Below, in pieces: positions 50,501 through 63,194 of a stretch of 64,000 nucleotides of DNA. The notes beneath the pieces are model-generated. The model was given only the letters and a program-made list of their open reading frames with translations. It made no database searches and was not told the origin of the DNA. Numbering within the stretch: position 1 is the first letter of the stretch; each line of letters opens with the position of its first letter. Origin of the DNA: Parelaphostrongylus tenuis (lineage: Eukaryota; Nematoda; Chromadorea; Rhabditida; Metastrongylidae); the NCBI GenBank assembly GCA_019055375.1, contig JAHQIW010000060.1:1-64000 (forward strand), read 5' to 3'. A program made the translations under genes and the position numbers.

Positions 50501-52195
50501 TCAACTGCTTTATCCTAATATTTTGAATGGTCTGAAATATTTTCTTTATTTGTGTTGTTCTCTTGCAAATACCTCGATTCGCTTGATTAACACACTGGCA
50601 AATAAATGTGACAGGTGGAATTCTTTATGTTCTAATTTTGAAAAGTTGCGCTCATTGCTGAATGTTTATCAAATCGTGAGAAAAGTCTAAAAAATAAACC
50701 CAAGCTGAGTCGATATGGATGACAAATGCATAAATATGTGAAATAAAAATACTTACATTGTCCAAAAGAAGCAGCTGAAACAGTGGTGGTGTTTTTTAAT
50801 GGGTTCTGCTTAGTCCTTAGGTAAAATTTTCAAGTACATCGACTGCGTTCTGGTTGATAGATATCCTTTTCATCATTATGTGCCGTGGAATACTGCCCAA
50901 TTGATCATTAAGCGGATGACATTTTTCCTAACATCCTCATGATGTGAAGGCTCCCAATGCAAAGCACCTGTCCAAATAATTGAAGATTATGTTCTATATT
51001 CAGCTCTTCAACTGCGTATAATCACGTTCAACAACTCAGCTTATCGTTAATTTTTATGATTCGATTCTACTGGAACGAAATTCTAATGCCCATGAATATG
51101 ATCCAAGAATTTTTTATCTGCTATCATATTTGCTCTTGATCTAGTTCTACAGATCTTTTACGAATTAATAAGGAGTTCTTATATAACAGAAAGTCGATCT
51201 TTCTTTTGATAACAAACTGACCTTTGATCTTACGATTTCTCTCACTTTATGAGAAGGCAACGCATTATGTAGACCTCTTGAGTAATACAAAGGTTTAATA
51301 TGTAGGAAAGTGTCTTTGAAAGTCCTCTCCAAGCATTTAATGGAAGGAAATGCGAAGATCTTCAAAAAATTCAATCTTCTGGGGTCGTAATCTGACGTCA
51401 TAATTTTCTGGAGCTATATTTTAGATTATAGTCTAAGTATGTCTCATTAACGGTCCTTTGTTAATGACATACCGAGTACTACCACGTTTTGCAGACGAAA
51501 AAGCTATGTGAAAAAACAGTTCCACATCTCTCTCTGTGATAGTCATTTATGATCCGAGTTTTACACCGTTCTAATAAACCACTTCGATTTTCAGCATTTG
51601 GCAATATGATACTAGTAACACCATGGTTACTGGTCGCATGCCTGAGTGTCGCAAAGTTGGCGCTGGGAAGAGTAAGCGTGATGCAATGAGCAAACTATGG
51701 TCACTTTCCTCATTTCCACGAACAATGGAATAGTCAAGTTAATTTAAAAATAAGAATCTTCACATTTCCTGTCTTGTCTGTCTCAAGTGAATTTTATCCT
51801 ATCGGCTTGAATATGAGAAGGTTACGTCACATTATGACAGGAAAATTTCTGGAAATCTATTTAGAAACAGGATATCTCCAATGGGAAAGGTAATATTTGA
51901 CAGCCACGCGGTTCGGATAAGTAAATCCACTATTTCTTTCACACAGTTTTGGTTTTCAGAAAGACTTTATTTATCAAATTGAAGACCAGATAACGCTGCA
52001 AATTAGGTTGCGCTTGTAACCCTAAAGGGCTAAAAACCATTTTTTGCAGCCATCGATTTACGTGACTGTTTGCCTCTGGTTTAATCACAGATTGTTGACG
52101 AAATCTAATTACAATGTCATCAAATGCGCTCCAAGATTTTGAACAGTCAAAGGTAGCACAATATGCTGTGTATGACCTAATGAATCAACAATATT
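47561..52195. other. No recognised gene
   Basis: 4.6 kb without a supportable feature. The minus-strand frame 49721-49512 (69 codons, with ESTYAEFCDIFEEAEILKWQ) has amino-acid composition that could be an exon, but I recognise no family and see no neighbouring exon. Other open frames are short and motif-free. Confidence 0.3.
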
Positions 52196-52255
52196 CAATT
52201 ATTAGGTCTTCTCATGAGTTTTGGCACTAGAGCAATAAATATCAAATTATTCAGC
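52196..52255. mobile_element. Solitary mariner-type end
   Basis: ttaggtcttctcatgagttt followed by tggcactagagcaata closely matches 63203-63240, the end of the mariner remnant there. No transposase or partner end is visible nearby, so this is a leftover terminus. Confidence 0.5.
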
Positions 52256-52751
52256 CAAAAGCAGTTAGAACAGCTCAACAACATCATTCAAAAGCCCCTC
52301 AAAGTGAAGGATTAGCCAGTAGATAATGGCTAATTTCCTTTCAACAGCACCGAGAGGGTGAGCTATTCCCTTCAGATCTTTGATAAGTCGCTATCATTCT
52401 GTCACAATGATGCACCTTTTAACCCATGAAAGACAAGACCTTTTATATCTCTCTCAGACTGTTAATAATTATTAGGTAGCTTAAATCTCGACGATTCCAA
52501 TGCAGAACATGTTTTTCGAAGACACTTTCTTAATGTTTCTAGAAGCGATTAGAAGCGAAAAAACGTTGATTTTCACACTCGGGGCGCACAATTGCGCGTA
52601 TCTTCATTATTCATTGAAAGTTTTTTCATCGTTTCGTAGAAATTCATAGATTTTACATGATAGAATTCTGGAAGAAACTTTGTTATATCGCTAATGGTCC
52701 AAACTTTGAATATTGATGTTAAGCAATTTTAATCTTTGCGGTCATACCTTT

Positions 52752-53335
52752 CATTTGAAGTGTTCTTAAGACCATGCTTAAATTTCAATACCCCTAGTAA
52801 TTATTTTTTGAGTCATGCATGTAGTCTGTTGTAGTCAACTTGTAGAGCCCGATACACTTTTTCGACCTTGACAGTCCCGTCAGTTGGGCAGTACTCTCCG
52901 TCTTTTAGCCAATACTCTCGCGGGAAGCCCCTCCGCTACAAAGAGATGGCGGTGATGAACTTTTTACATGTTTCATAAAGTGGAAATATGACTGAATGAA
53001 CATAGCTCACATTCGCTTGCTCTTGGGTGATATCGTTAAATATATCGTGTCTTTCGCTTCGAGTGTTATCGTTAGACAACGCTCGAATTTCAATCTGCCG
53101 AAAAAAAATTTTTGAGCCATCTGCGCTGTCTGTTATGGGGCAACTTATCGCGTTCGATTCGTCGTCATTTTCTCTTTATAGGGGTTGTGTTCCTCCGAGA
53201 GGATTGGCTGAAATACGAAGTGTACTGCCCGACTTAGGAGACTGCCAAGGTCGAAACACGTGTATCGGGCTCTTTGAGCTGCCTTATAACAGACCACATG
53301 CATGACTCAAAAAATAATTATGAGGCACTTCTGGT
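52752..53335. repeat. Diverged ~318 bp repeat, one unit plus foldback
   Basis: Unit starts with gaagtgttcttaagacca at 52759 and a second start, cgagtgttatcgttagacaa, at 53061. The second unit folds back: caaggtcgaaacacgtgtat near 53246 and acagaccacatgcatgactc near 53290 are inverted copies of the family's internal blocks. Diverged relative of 42.7-43.6 kb. Confidence 0.6.
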
Positions 53336-55319
53336 CAATGAATCTGGTGTTTATTGCTCTAATGTCGAGACTTATAAGAAGACCTAATAGCTACAAAAAG
53401 GCCACTTGGTGGTGCGGTGTTAAGGTATTAGTATCGAAAATCATAGAATGCGCATATTCTCGACTTTTCGAGCCATATGTAATCACACTGTTGAAAGGTA
53501 ATGCATTTGATTTCACGACTTTCGCAAAGAATTCCAACCATAAATGAAAAAACGGCATTGCTGCTTATGCTGTCAGTTTTCATTAAGTAAATTCTTTCGG
53601 AAGCGGAACGTAATTGTAATAAGGAGCTCGCCAATGTAAGACTCAGTGCGACCGGTTCATATAACAATTGGTTTATCATGAAACAACAGGGCGACTCAGA
53701 ACGAGGTAACACTACCGAAACGCAATCCGTTATGCTATTAATATACTTTGTTAGTAATATTCAATAAATACTGTCAACAACATTCTCGAATGTGCTTTGA
53801 GAAAGAAACTAAATATCATGCGATAAAATGTTTAAAAAGCAGTAAAAAGTAGAAAAAAACAATGTGGAACGTATTCTGCTCATTTATAAATAACTTTATT
53901 ATAAATCATTTAAGGATTTTACTCCAGGAATTCTTATCATTATGCTAGCAGCGTATTTCGTAACGCCATCCTCAGCAACTCTGAACAAAAATGGAATATA
54001 AGGGACTCAATTGAACATATCGTATTACCATATGTGATCAAAGGAAATTACGAAAGATTGAAATTTTAGAAATGTTCACCTCTTGTTCAACAAATATTTT
54101 TTCCATTTTTTGTCACTCAGAAAACAGAAGTGGAATGTTCCTCTACCTCTTCGAATTTTTTTTTCCATTTCGTTCGCAATATATAGTTCATGCAATGTAT
54201 GCCATTCTCACTCCATTCTTTGAAGTATGAAAGAAAAACGTGTCATGAGACAGAATAAAAGCTCGCAAAATTGGAAGCGCTTAGGTAAAAAAGGACTGTG
54301 AAACGACCCAAGTCTGACTCGGTGACTGGCGGTGCAGTTGTCAACTGAATGCAAAATATCGACGGAGCATCATCCAGAGGTGTTGGATGGAACTAATTTG
54401 CCGCCTAAATTAACACCACACGAATCATTTGTACTAGTAGAAATTTTCTAAGGGAAAGAAAAACTCGTCAATGATCTCTGTAAAACCGATTCAGGCTTTA
54501 AGTAGAGGCCAACGCTGTGATTTGGACAACGAAATTAAGATCAACTATAACGACTTTTCTTAACCAGATCATATCTGTTGACAAATTAATCTTGTAAGCC
54601 ACCGATTATGATTAATACACGGCTGAGAGAAGAACTGAGCTAGGATTTCGCTGCTGTGATGCGTTGGGCACCGCCGTGAGAAAGTTAATCCTGCTAGTAA
54701 TCGACTTCACATACATCAAGCTCTTTTGCTTATATCCCAACAATTCCGTGGTTATTTCGCATCAAACCTTACCGCTAGAATTAGCCGGCAAGGGTTTCTG
54801 ATATTAGAAAGAAACTGCACTGCAATCTTATGATGTATGCCCTTTAGCATTAGCACGAATAGTTAGACGTAGCAGTATTTCCGATTTTTTAACCTTGTTT
54901 GAAATATATACACTTATTTCTAAAATGGCACAAGTCATACAGTGCGGAGAATTTTTTTTTGATCAGGTGCTAAACCTATGAAATTTTCAATTTTCATACA
55001 AGAGTACTACGAGCTTGCCACCATCAAGCAGGCGATGAAACGAATAGAAGCAAACACTTGTATTCGGTTCTGAGAAAGATACTCTGAGTGGGATTACATC
55101 GTTATCTTGAATAAAAGAGGTAAAGGGTAGGTTTCACAACATTAAAAAAAACAACGCTTTACTTAGTATTGAAAAATTTGCACTGACAGTTGAAAAGTGT
55201 AGATGAACAGCAATATCGAAGACTCTCATTAAATGAAATTCTTTTTGTTAAACGGCTCTAGCGGTAGTGATTATTTTTCAAATGTACCCATTGATGTAGA
55301 GTGATGTGTGAAACTTTGG

Positions 55320-55395
55320 CGTCAGCCAGGACTAGAACCCACACCTCACTCTTTCCGGGAGCGCTTGCTCTATCCGTTACACTACTGACGCCCAT
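55320..55395 (-). repeat. tRNA-like SINE head
   Basis: Minus strand: ggcgtcagtagtgtaacgga then gggttctagtcctgg and tgacgcc. The outer seven bases pair perfectly like an acceptor stem, but the T-stem has mismatches and the family is repetitive here, so I do not call a tRNA gene. Confidence 0.5.
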
Positions 55396-55689
55396 TTTGC
55401 AGATCAATCTTTCTATGCTACAGCGCATCTATCTGCCAGCCGCCAGCCGTTAACGGCCTGGTCAACAGTAAGATCAAAAAATCAAGTCTCATTGAAGCTT
55501 TAGGTTCGCAAGTTCAAGTGTGAAGTATGATTATTCTTGATGTAAACTCTGTTGAACTTTTTATCTCATCAGTACAACCTTATCCCAACTTGCTCAATAT
55601 GTGAAAACAATAAACCTATACGGAATAGCGCAGAAAGTCTTGTTCTGCTGACCTTGTAAAATATTAGATGATAAAATTCTTTGTGAACT

Positions 55690-55925
55690 CCTTTCATTAT
55701 TATTTGAGCCAACATGTCATGTGGTCTAGTAAGGGATCTTGTACAGCCCGATACACTTATTTCGTCTTTACAGACTCGTCAGTCGGGCAGAACCCGTCGT
55801 CTTTCGATATTTTTGAAGTCAGTTCTCTCGGGAGCTCTGCTCCCTTACATAGAGACATGTTGGCTCAAATAATAATGAGAGGATTTATTAATATTTGAGC
55901 TTGGTCTTAATAAAGCACTCGAAGG
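55690..55925. repeat. Foldback member of the ~318 bp family
   Basis: Left end atttgagccaacatgtcatg and right end acatgttggctcaaataata are inverted copies. The interior includes acagcccgatacacttattt and gactcgtcagtcgggcagaa. The right flank ggtcttaataaagcactcga is the inverted family terminus. Confidence 0.6.
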
Positions 55926-56245
55926 AAAGGTCCTTATGAACTGCTTTCAGCTGTTACACCAGTGTGGGCCGTCAAAATGGTAAAAGCATATTAATGCTTG
56001 AAGCGAACGAACAGAGCACGTTAGTACTTTTTCCTTAATCCCAGCAAACAACTACTGCTTAAGAGACATTATGAAACTGTCTTTGAGGTACAAATGCATC
56101 TTTTGTCCAGCTAATTAGTGCTCTTTCTCCTCAAACTCAGCCTTTCCACAGTAAAAATATAGCGAATAGTGCATGAAGTAAATGAGTAGTATTTTCCATT
56201 CTTTTACTACCATGTTTCATGAAGTAATCAGAGGAACAAGTAGTA

Positions 56246-56975
56246 AAAGGTTGTAGAAAAGTTCTGTCGCATTTTCATAATGTGCACAAAGAATTTATTT
56301 GTACACCAATTAGGCTCAAACCATAGACACATCGATAGAGGAAATAGTTTCCTTCCACATCAAAACAATCAGTCACATATCCGGCAGCTTGAAAATTCCA
56401 CGGAGGTAAAACTAGGCATCTTTACTTTGGAGAAAATCTGAAGATTTCGCTCAATTTCGGGGACACTTTAGAAGTTCTTGTCTCTCTAAAGGTAACCCTT
56501 CGAAAAAGTAAGTGAAAATCACTCAACGCCAGGTCAGGGCTACACGACGAATCTTCCAAAACCTTCCATCTGAAGCTTGCCAAATGATTTTTTGCCGCGT
56601 CTGCAGTGCGAGGTTCTACCTTGCCGTGTAAAAAAATAATTGGAGTTCGGCATTTTTGCAGCTTTTGACAGCGGAGTTCAGGATCTGAGAGACCACGGTG
56701 TTGAACCAACCCTAGCTATACGAACGCAAATTTGCCACTACACGCCTTGCAGATTTGTCGATGAACCTCAGAAAGGTTGTCTCCCATTTTTTATTGTAGT
56801 GTAGCAGCTGACAAATCTCTCTCTTGAACGCTTCCATTCTGAGGACTGTGTAAACAATTAATATATTGTTTGATGCACTGTAAAACGAGCTTTCTGAGGA
56901 GCTCAAATTTCGCACAAATTGCAGTGAAAAAATCATTTTCTCAGGCCATATGACAGAACTTTTTTTACAACCTGT
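56246..56975 (-). mobile_element. Mariner element, internally deleted, 730 bp
   Basis: Ends aaaggttgtagaaaagttct and (complement of the right end) acaggttgtaaaaaaagttc are inverted repeats flanked by TA on both sides. The minus-strand frame 56709-56422 encodes the transposase C-terminal part: FRWKVLEDSSCSPDLALSDF, matching the WEVLxHxxYSPDLAPSDYH block that carries the third catalytic Asp. The upstream part of the catalytic domain is missing, which agrees with a length well below the ~1.3 kb of intact mariners. Confidence 0.75.
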
Positions 56976-57567
56976 TATCTATTGTGAGTGAGCAATTTAT
57001 CAAGAAATGATAATTTACGTTACCTATTGTGCCTATTGACTACTGAAAGTTGTTGCACCACCTTTAGAGATCAATAAACTGGCGCAGAAGTGATTGCGGT
57101 TTCAGATCAGAGCGTCAATTCTTTTACAAATTGCTTTAAATGGGTAATATGGTGAAGAGCTAAACTTTGAGTTCTTTGCAATAACCTTTGTAGTCTTGAA
57201 AAGATCAATCTTGGTGGTTGTTCTTCCCATGACTTCTGATAAGGTTGATGCAGAGTATTTGTAGTTGCGATTCATGGCACTGCTGAAAAGTGTCTTCTTT
57301 ACAGATTTCCTTGAAGCACCACTGCAGTACACACTTATAGCAAGTTTCTGGACAAAATTATCTTTGATGTTGCGAGTTGCCTGCACTAATTTACTATCCA
57401 TTTGAAACTGAAGATTTCAACCGCAACTACTTTTGCACTGTGAACTTCTTCCACAGCTTATAATAATTATGAGACCAACCGAAAATTTTTTAGAAACCTA
57501 ACAGCTTCTCAGCGGTGGTATAATGCTGCGAATATACACAATAATGCACAGTGATGTCTATAACCTT

Positions 57568-57645
57568 GACGTCGGGCGGGAATCAAGCCCGCATCTCACC
57601 CTTCCGGACGCGCGTGCTAACCTATTGCACTATCGACGCCTGTTT
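57568..57645 (-). repeat. tRNA-like SINE head
   Basis: Minus strand: gcgtcgatagtgcaataggt, tagcacgcgcg, then gcgggcttgattcccgcc. Same family as 181-262 and 55320-55395. Confidence 0.5.
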
Positions 57646-58374
57646 GCCAGCAATATTTCTACGCTACCAAATAGATGTAAAATGAGTAGCAAGAATAGCC
57701 TAGTTAGCAAAAGAATTTAACGAAAAAATGCGTTAAAAATAATAGCAAAATCACATTCATTTGAGAACAAATTTCGCTATCAAACATCGCATTTCAACAA
57801 TGCATAAATTGGAGTTGCTTTTTACTGACCTAATAAAACAATCCGCCAAATACAAACTGTTGCTTCTCAACTGCGTCTCACAATTCAAACAGCAGTATTG
57901 ACAAAGCTATAGAATAAGATAAAACACGAATAAGGTTTGATGACAAACACACGAAAACCCTAATGGTATCAAGTCATTTAGCACGTGCTAATTATAGCAG
58001 AAGATCTTTCTAAGAATGGTGTCGATATGTCCAGTATTCCTTCAAATCCCACTCTCAATAAAAAACATAAATTCTAATAAGATCTCTATCTATCACGCAG
58101 GTATCACTGTGTCTGAGACTTCTCCAGCGAAACACCACTTACGACATCCGAACTCTGCTCGAATGGTGAAAAAATCGTGAGCCATCATACATTTTGTCTC
58201 TGTCTGAAAATCGTGTGAATACTTCAACATACTCTCAAAAGTGAGGGAGAAGCAATTGCAATGTGAAAGCGCAGTAGCAAATTTAATGCTGCACTTTTCA
58301 CCTCAGTATTTCTCACAGTGTTTTATGGAGTAAGTTTATTGAAGATCTATCAAAGTTAACAAGGAGTGATTTTA

Positions 58375-58620
58375 TCATGCCTGATAATCTTTTGAGCCAT
58401 GCATGTGGTCTGTTATGGGCAAATATAGAGCCCAATACTCGTGTTTGGGCTTTGGAAGCCTCGTCACTTAGGCAGTACCTTTCGTCTAGGCCAATCCTCT
58501 TGGGGGAACGCAACCCTCTTACATAGATTAGGCGACGGCGCACTATATACACTTGCCGTCAAGTGAAAGAAATCACAAATGGACAGTATTTCTACACTCG
58601 ATTGCTCTTGGCTGGTATTT
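58375..58620. repeat. Diverged ~318 bp repeat unit
   Basis: Contains tttgagccatgcatgtggtc, agcctcgtcacttaggcagt, gccaatcctcttgggggaac and cactcgattgctcttggctg in the family order. It lies immediately before the zinc-site exon of locus C. Confidence 0.55.
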
Positions 58621-58867
58621 ATGAACATTATATAGATTTTTGTTGGTTTAGATGCATGGAAACCCGTATCGTCCAACACGAACTCTTACACGTTATAGGC
58701 CTATGGCATGAACATTCGCGAAATGATAGAGATCAATATATCACAGTGTTTTACTAGAATATTGTTCCAGGTTGGTCACCAACGCTAGTTCGTTGGTTAT
58801 CTTCCAATCTCTCTATAACAGCAATGAGTTCAAATACTTTGCTCGTTTATTTGATTCATTTGTTTTT

Positions 58868-59250
58868 TGTTTCGAGTGTTTTCTTAAGACCACAGCTCAA
58901 ATTTCAATATGCCTGGTAATCTTTACTTGAGCCACGCATGTCAGTGGTCTGTTAATGAGGGCTGACTTATACAGCCCGATACACATGTTTCGATCTTGCG
59001 ATCTCGTCAGTCCGGCAGTTGCCCTTTCTCGTCTTTTGCTAATCTCTGTGGGTGCTCCAGTCCCCACAATAAGAGTTAGCGACGACGTACGATTTACACT
59101 CTATGTCCGGTAATAAACTCACCAAACACAGAGTGTTTGTACACTCGAATGCTCGTGGCTAGTATATTCAATATATCATATCTTTTGTTTCGAGTGTTTT
59201 CTTAAGACCACAGCTCAAATTTCAATATGCCTGGTAATCTTTATTTGAGT
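58868..59250. repeat. ~318 bp repeat, one full unit and part of a second
   Basis: The block cgagtgttttcttaagacca begins at 58873 and 59191, a period of 318 bp, exactly as at 42.7-43.4 kb. The internal sequence is very close to the units there, more so than the diverged copies elsewhere. It lies in an intron of locus C. Confidence 0.8.
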
Positions 59251-60451
59251 TTTTTATTATTTGATTCTTTTGTCCTTTTTGCAACCAAAATACATAGTAA
59301 AAGGAATACTCAAATATCAAAACACTTTTCATTTGAACTCTCTGCTCATTTATTGAAATCCTTCTTCTTCAAAATCGCTTTCTAAAACAAAGCTCATTCC
59401 AAGTGGAAGCGATACTGCACAGTCAAGTAGTAGTTCTTAAGTGGATCCGCTGCTCTAATGATCATAATTAGATAAGAATGGAAGAATTTGTCCTATATTG
59501 AGTAAATACTAAGCAAAGATCCCTCAGTGTTGGCGAACCAAGCGAAGATTGCCTTAGTATAAGGTTGATCGGAAGTCGGCTAAATACCTGTGTATCATGA
59601 GTGTCACTAATGTACTATGCTAATCCACCATGAATGACTTAGCTTTTGGTGTGGCAGAGCACACTGCCGCAAGTGAAGTCGCATACCCAAGGTCGCGTTA
59701 TATAATGCACACCAGGAGGCTTTGATGACTGTCCAAATTTTGTCTATTTTAAGGCTACGGGGATCAATTTTACAAGGTTTCACCTGGTGTGTAGACAACA
59801 TACGGCTTACCTTACGATTACACATCGATCATGGAATACACAAAAACAGCTTTTTGCCATGCCGGGGGCGATCACCATGAAGACAGTGGATTACATATTA
59901 CATATGGTATTAAGATACATGAATATGTATCCTAAAACAAATAGATTTTATAGGTAGATACATGGTGTTAAGATATTTGAAGTTCTCTAAGCAACATTCT
60001 TTTGCAGGGGAATGTGTGAAAAACTACCATTTTTTCATTCTCTACAGTCATCTTCTGAACGTTTTTCGAATGGTCGTAGTATACCAAAACAAAAGGCATA
60101 AAGAGATTTATAAATGGTTACCTCGTTGCTCAGTAACAACTCTCTTCAGATACAGTCTTTCCGGTCCTATTCGCTCATACACCAAAATTTTGATGGTGTT
60201 TTCAGGACGTGATTGGTCGACAAAAGACGCTTCGCGATACGACTATCTAAAAGTTTACAGAATCTACGGATGCAATCAATGTAATGGTGAAAGAGTACGT
60301 CCACGAAGAGGCGGAAGTAGCCATGACCGCATAATTTATTTATTCCACGATTTTTCCAGCAGAAAGCAAACAGGCATACTCGCAGATCCTCAAATAACTT
60401 TGACTAACTTCGTATTTGCCTACAGCGCATAGAATATAGTGATGTATAGCT

Positions 60452-60730
60452 TGGGGCACCGTGGACGAATGGTTGTGATGCACGTCGCGGCACGCGTGGC
60501 GCCGAGCGCCACTCCCTACTTCTCCCCAGCAGTCAACAACAACGCCCTATGGAACGCCACAGCAAGGCTATCCTTGATATTGCAAGGAAACTCGCTTAAG
60601 CAGTGTTCTACGCCATTCAAGAAGAAAATGAAAAAAAAAACGAATTGAATGCTAGAAGTACTGAGGCGCGCACAGCGAAAGAAAACACTGTGAGGACGGA
60701 TTATTCAAAGTGTTAGAAAGTAAAAAATAT
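60452..60730 (+). repeat. SINE-like repeat (GGCCGAGTGG family), full length
   Basis: Head ggggcaccgtggacgaatgg, body cagtcaacaacaacgcccta, tggaacgccacagcaaggct and gaatgctagaagtactgagg, tail ttcaaagtgttagaaag. It lies between the last two exons of locus C. Confidence 0.65.
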
Positions 60731-61001
60731 ATAGCACAGAATTTTCATCAGTTTTCAAAAAACACCAAATTATAATTTTTTGTCTGACAATCTAAAATTG
60801 TCAACGTTACTTTTGATAGATAAAAAATGACTGTGGCAGGACTAGGTAGAATTGACAAACATCTGAAGTATTTCAATACCTTTTACAGAATGCGTGGGCA
60901 AATTCCCACGATTGTGTGATGCCGTAAAAAAGTACAGACTGTTGAACTGCTCTGGAAATGTTAAGGGATACTGCTATGCCACTTGCAAGACTATGACCTA
61001 A

Positions 61002-61949
61002 TGAGGAGTCAATCTATTTGGATCTCCGTACGGTGATTACTACGAAGATTTAAAAAATGGTTTCCTTAATCACAGAGCTATGAAATGTTGCACTGTATGT
61101 GTTTTACATTTATTTCACACACTAGTGCAGAGAAAAGTGCTTTTCCAAAGTAAATTTTTTCCTTTCATTTCGAAAACATATAACCTCATTCTGGAGTAAT
61201 TGCACTTGCATGAAAAAAGCTTCCATGACACTAATTCATTACTTGGAAAATTTCAGCTGGAGTAAGATTCTATGACAGTGTTAGTGAAGAGTCGATTGTG
61301 AATTGTAATGAAGTGCCGGTCGCGGGTACAACCAGTGAAATGCTTGACCCTTCGCAAAACACTAACGCTGCGCGCTTTGTGGTCTACTCGAAGGTGGATG
61401 CTGAACAATATTGGAGCAAGTGTGCAGTGATTATAGAAAGATTCACCTGGCACATTGTTACTTATTGTTCAAGTCGATTTCCTTATAAAACATTCGCTCT
61501 TTAATTTAGAATTACCTGCATAAAAGGACGTCAAATCAATAGCCGCTTTACGTTAGTAGTAGGTCTGTCCGCTCAACTCTTGCAGGAATCATGGCCAATT
61601 AATGAAGAAATTTTTGCATTGGCTAGTTCAGTGGATAATGTTGTCTTCTTGTGATCTGCTGATAAGGTCACTGTCCTCCTGCAATCCCCAAACTCCACCA
61701 ACTGGAATTTCACACGCCATTAATAAAGCGCGTACTTTTTAGTGGTTCGTGCTGCCGTGAAATACACAGAAGGACTGCTTCTAGGCTGATCCCGCGCTCT
61801 GATCTCACCGAGCATTCCATATTCAGGGATCGGCAAGATGACATCAGACCTGTCTGAGACGATGAAGGCAACTTAACACATCACCAGGGCACCGCAGCTA
61901 CTTAATTAGGAAAAAATATGCTGTTCCATTACTTCTACGATGGTTCGAG
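61002..61949. other. No recognised gene
   Basis: Downstream of locus C. Two overlapping opposite frames of about 67 codons at 61.25-61.5 kb have no recognised motif. Confidence 0.3.
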
Positions 61950-62310
61950 AAAGATTTTTGAACCTTTCTATGAGGTCTACTATAGCACTTATACTGTACT
62001 AGACACATATTTCGCCATTACAGGTTCATCAGTAGTACGGTGCCTTCTGGATCAATCAATCCCTTAAGCTCTCGACTGTTTGACACTGCAATATCGAATG
62101 AACTGATTACTAGACATGAGGTGATCAAAAGAATTCGGTGTCGATTTCTCTATAAGTAAAGGGTATATCCGCCTGCAAAGTATTGGATGAACCGGAAGGC
62201 ACCGAGCTACTGATGAGCCTGTAATGGCGAAACACGTGCTAGCAGTATATAAGTGCGTGACCTCATATAAAAGCCCAGAAAAATGTTATCAGGCCATCAG
62301 ATTATTACTA
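61950..62310. repeat. Foldback repeat of the ~260-318 bp superfamily
   Basis: Left half attacaggttcatcagtagta with cggtgccttctgga near 62020-62055 pairs with ggaaggcaccgagctactga with tgagcctgtaat near 62196-62230. The left end tttgaacctttctatgaggt matches the tttgagcc...ggtct start of the family. Confidence 0.55.
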
Positions 62311-63194
62311 TTCTGAGCAGTCTATATAAACATTCGAAAGTAAAGATGCTTCTACGATGTTACATCCTCAGTTGAATGCATAGCTAGCCCAGTAACTGAA
62401 AATTTCGAACGACTCTTCATTTGCGCAAACATCTAAAATTAATAAAAAATAAAGCCATTGTTTGGAGAGTTAATTAACATGTGTAAAGTATTATCGATTC
62501 TAATGAGAAGAGCGAAGTGTACCTCATGAATACTGAGATATGAGCAGAACTAGGAATCTGATGCTTTTATTCCATGAACTCGAACCCTCATATACCTTTT
62601 CGGAGAAGTATCCGCTAGCATGGCCCCATCGCCCCCATCGAGACTCTCGCTCTGCCCCAGAAAGACTCAGTGGCTGCTAGGGCCCGCGATCAAAATATAA
62701 GGAACAAATATGAATTGTGTTTCAGCATTCTTGTGGCTATATTTAGCCCGTCTTTGAAATAAGATCAATCAGATGCTAAAGGTTGAAAGTGTGCAACAAG
62801 GCACATCACAAGGCAAGCTGTTAAGCACGAAGTGGGTTCGATTCTTATCCCCAACACTCTCTTGTAACGAATCAATGAATATTTAAGAGATGCCCGCTCG
62901 GCTGTATACAAAATCGATAGAGAATGTTCTTAACCAGCATTATTCCTTAGCTAGTGTGCTATTATTAATGGCTCATGATGTGTTAACAAGCAAAAATTTA
63001 ACACAAAATGATTACTCTCGTTCTGAATTTGTATACTCAGAGTCATTCTTTTGCCTTCGCTTTCTCTATAATGATGCGATCCGAATCGAATTTGCCGAAT
63101 ATTACAGAAGTTTTTTCTTTGGTGTAACCAATTACAACGTCAATTGCTGTAGATGGGACCGTTTGAAATCTCTATTATAAACAGTTTTATAAAC
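62311..63194. other. No recognised gene
   Basis: A B-box-like segment (gtgggttcgattcttatccc) at about 62830 hints at one more tRNA-like fragment. The 96-codon frame at 62890-63180 has no recognised motif. Confidence 0.3.

Larger units (their letters stand above)
53928..61001 (+). pseudogene. Astacin metalloprotease pseudogene (locus C)
   Basis: Plus-strand exons matching locus A in order, phase and mostly in length: 53928-54052 (FRNAIL, QKWNIRD, IVLPYVI), 55003-55126 (124 nt as in A; IKQAMKRIEANTCIRF), 55951-56019 (69 nt as in A; CYTSVGRQNGKSILMLEANE), 58652-58770 (119 nt as in [20 protein letters not shown]), 59754-59906 (Met-turn exon), 60206-60316 (DVIGRQ, IYGCNQCNGE) and 60889-61001 (cysteine module). 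Lesions: the GT donor after the first exon is lost; stops at 55071-55073, 58755-58757 and 59792-59794; the Met-turn reads SIMEY in place of SVMHY, then a one-base insertion; a one-base deletion in the next exon; one of six cysteines in the last exon is Tyr. The zinc site itself is intact. A 730 bp mariner and several repeats sit in its introns. It is opposite in orientation to loci A and B. Confidence 0.85.

Noticed and set aside
55320..55395. Functional tRNA gene
   Set aside because: Acceptor stem pairs well, but the T-stem has mismatches, no clear anticodon loop forms, and the sequence belongs to a repeated family in the window.
59962..60432. Single 156-codon gene, possibly a CUB-like domain
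   Set aside because: The middle of the frame (DASRYDYLKVYRIYGCNQC) aligns with astacin exon 7 of locus A and starts after a TTTCAG acceptor; the upstream part is intron.
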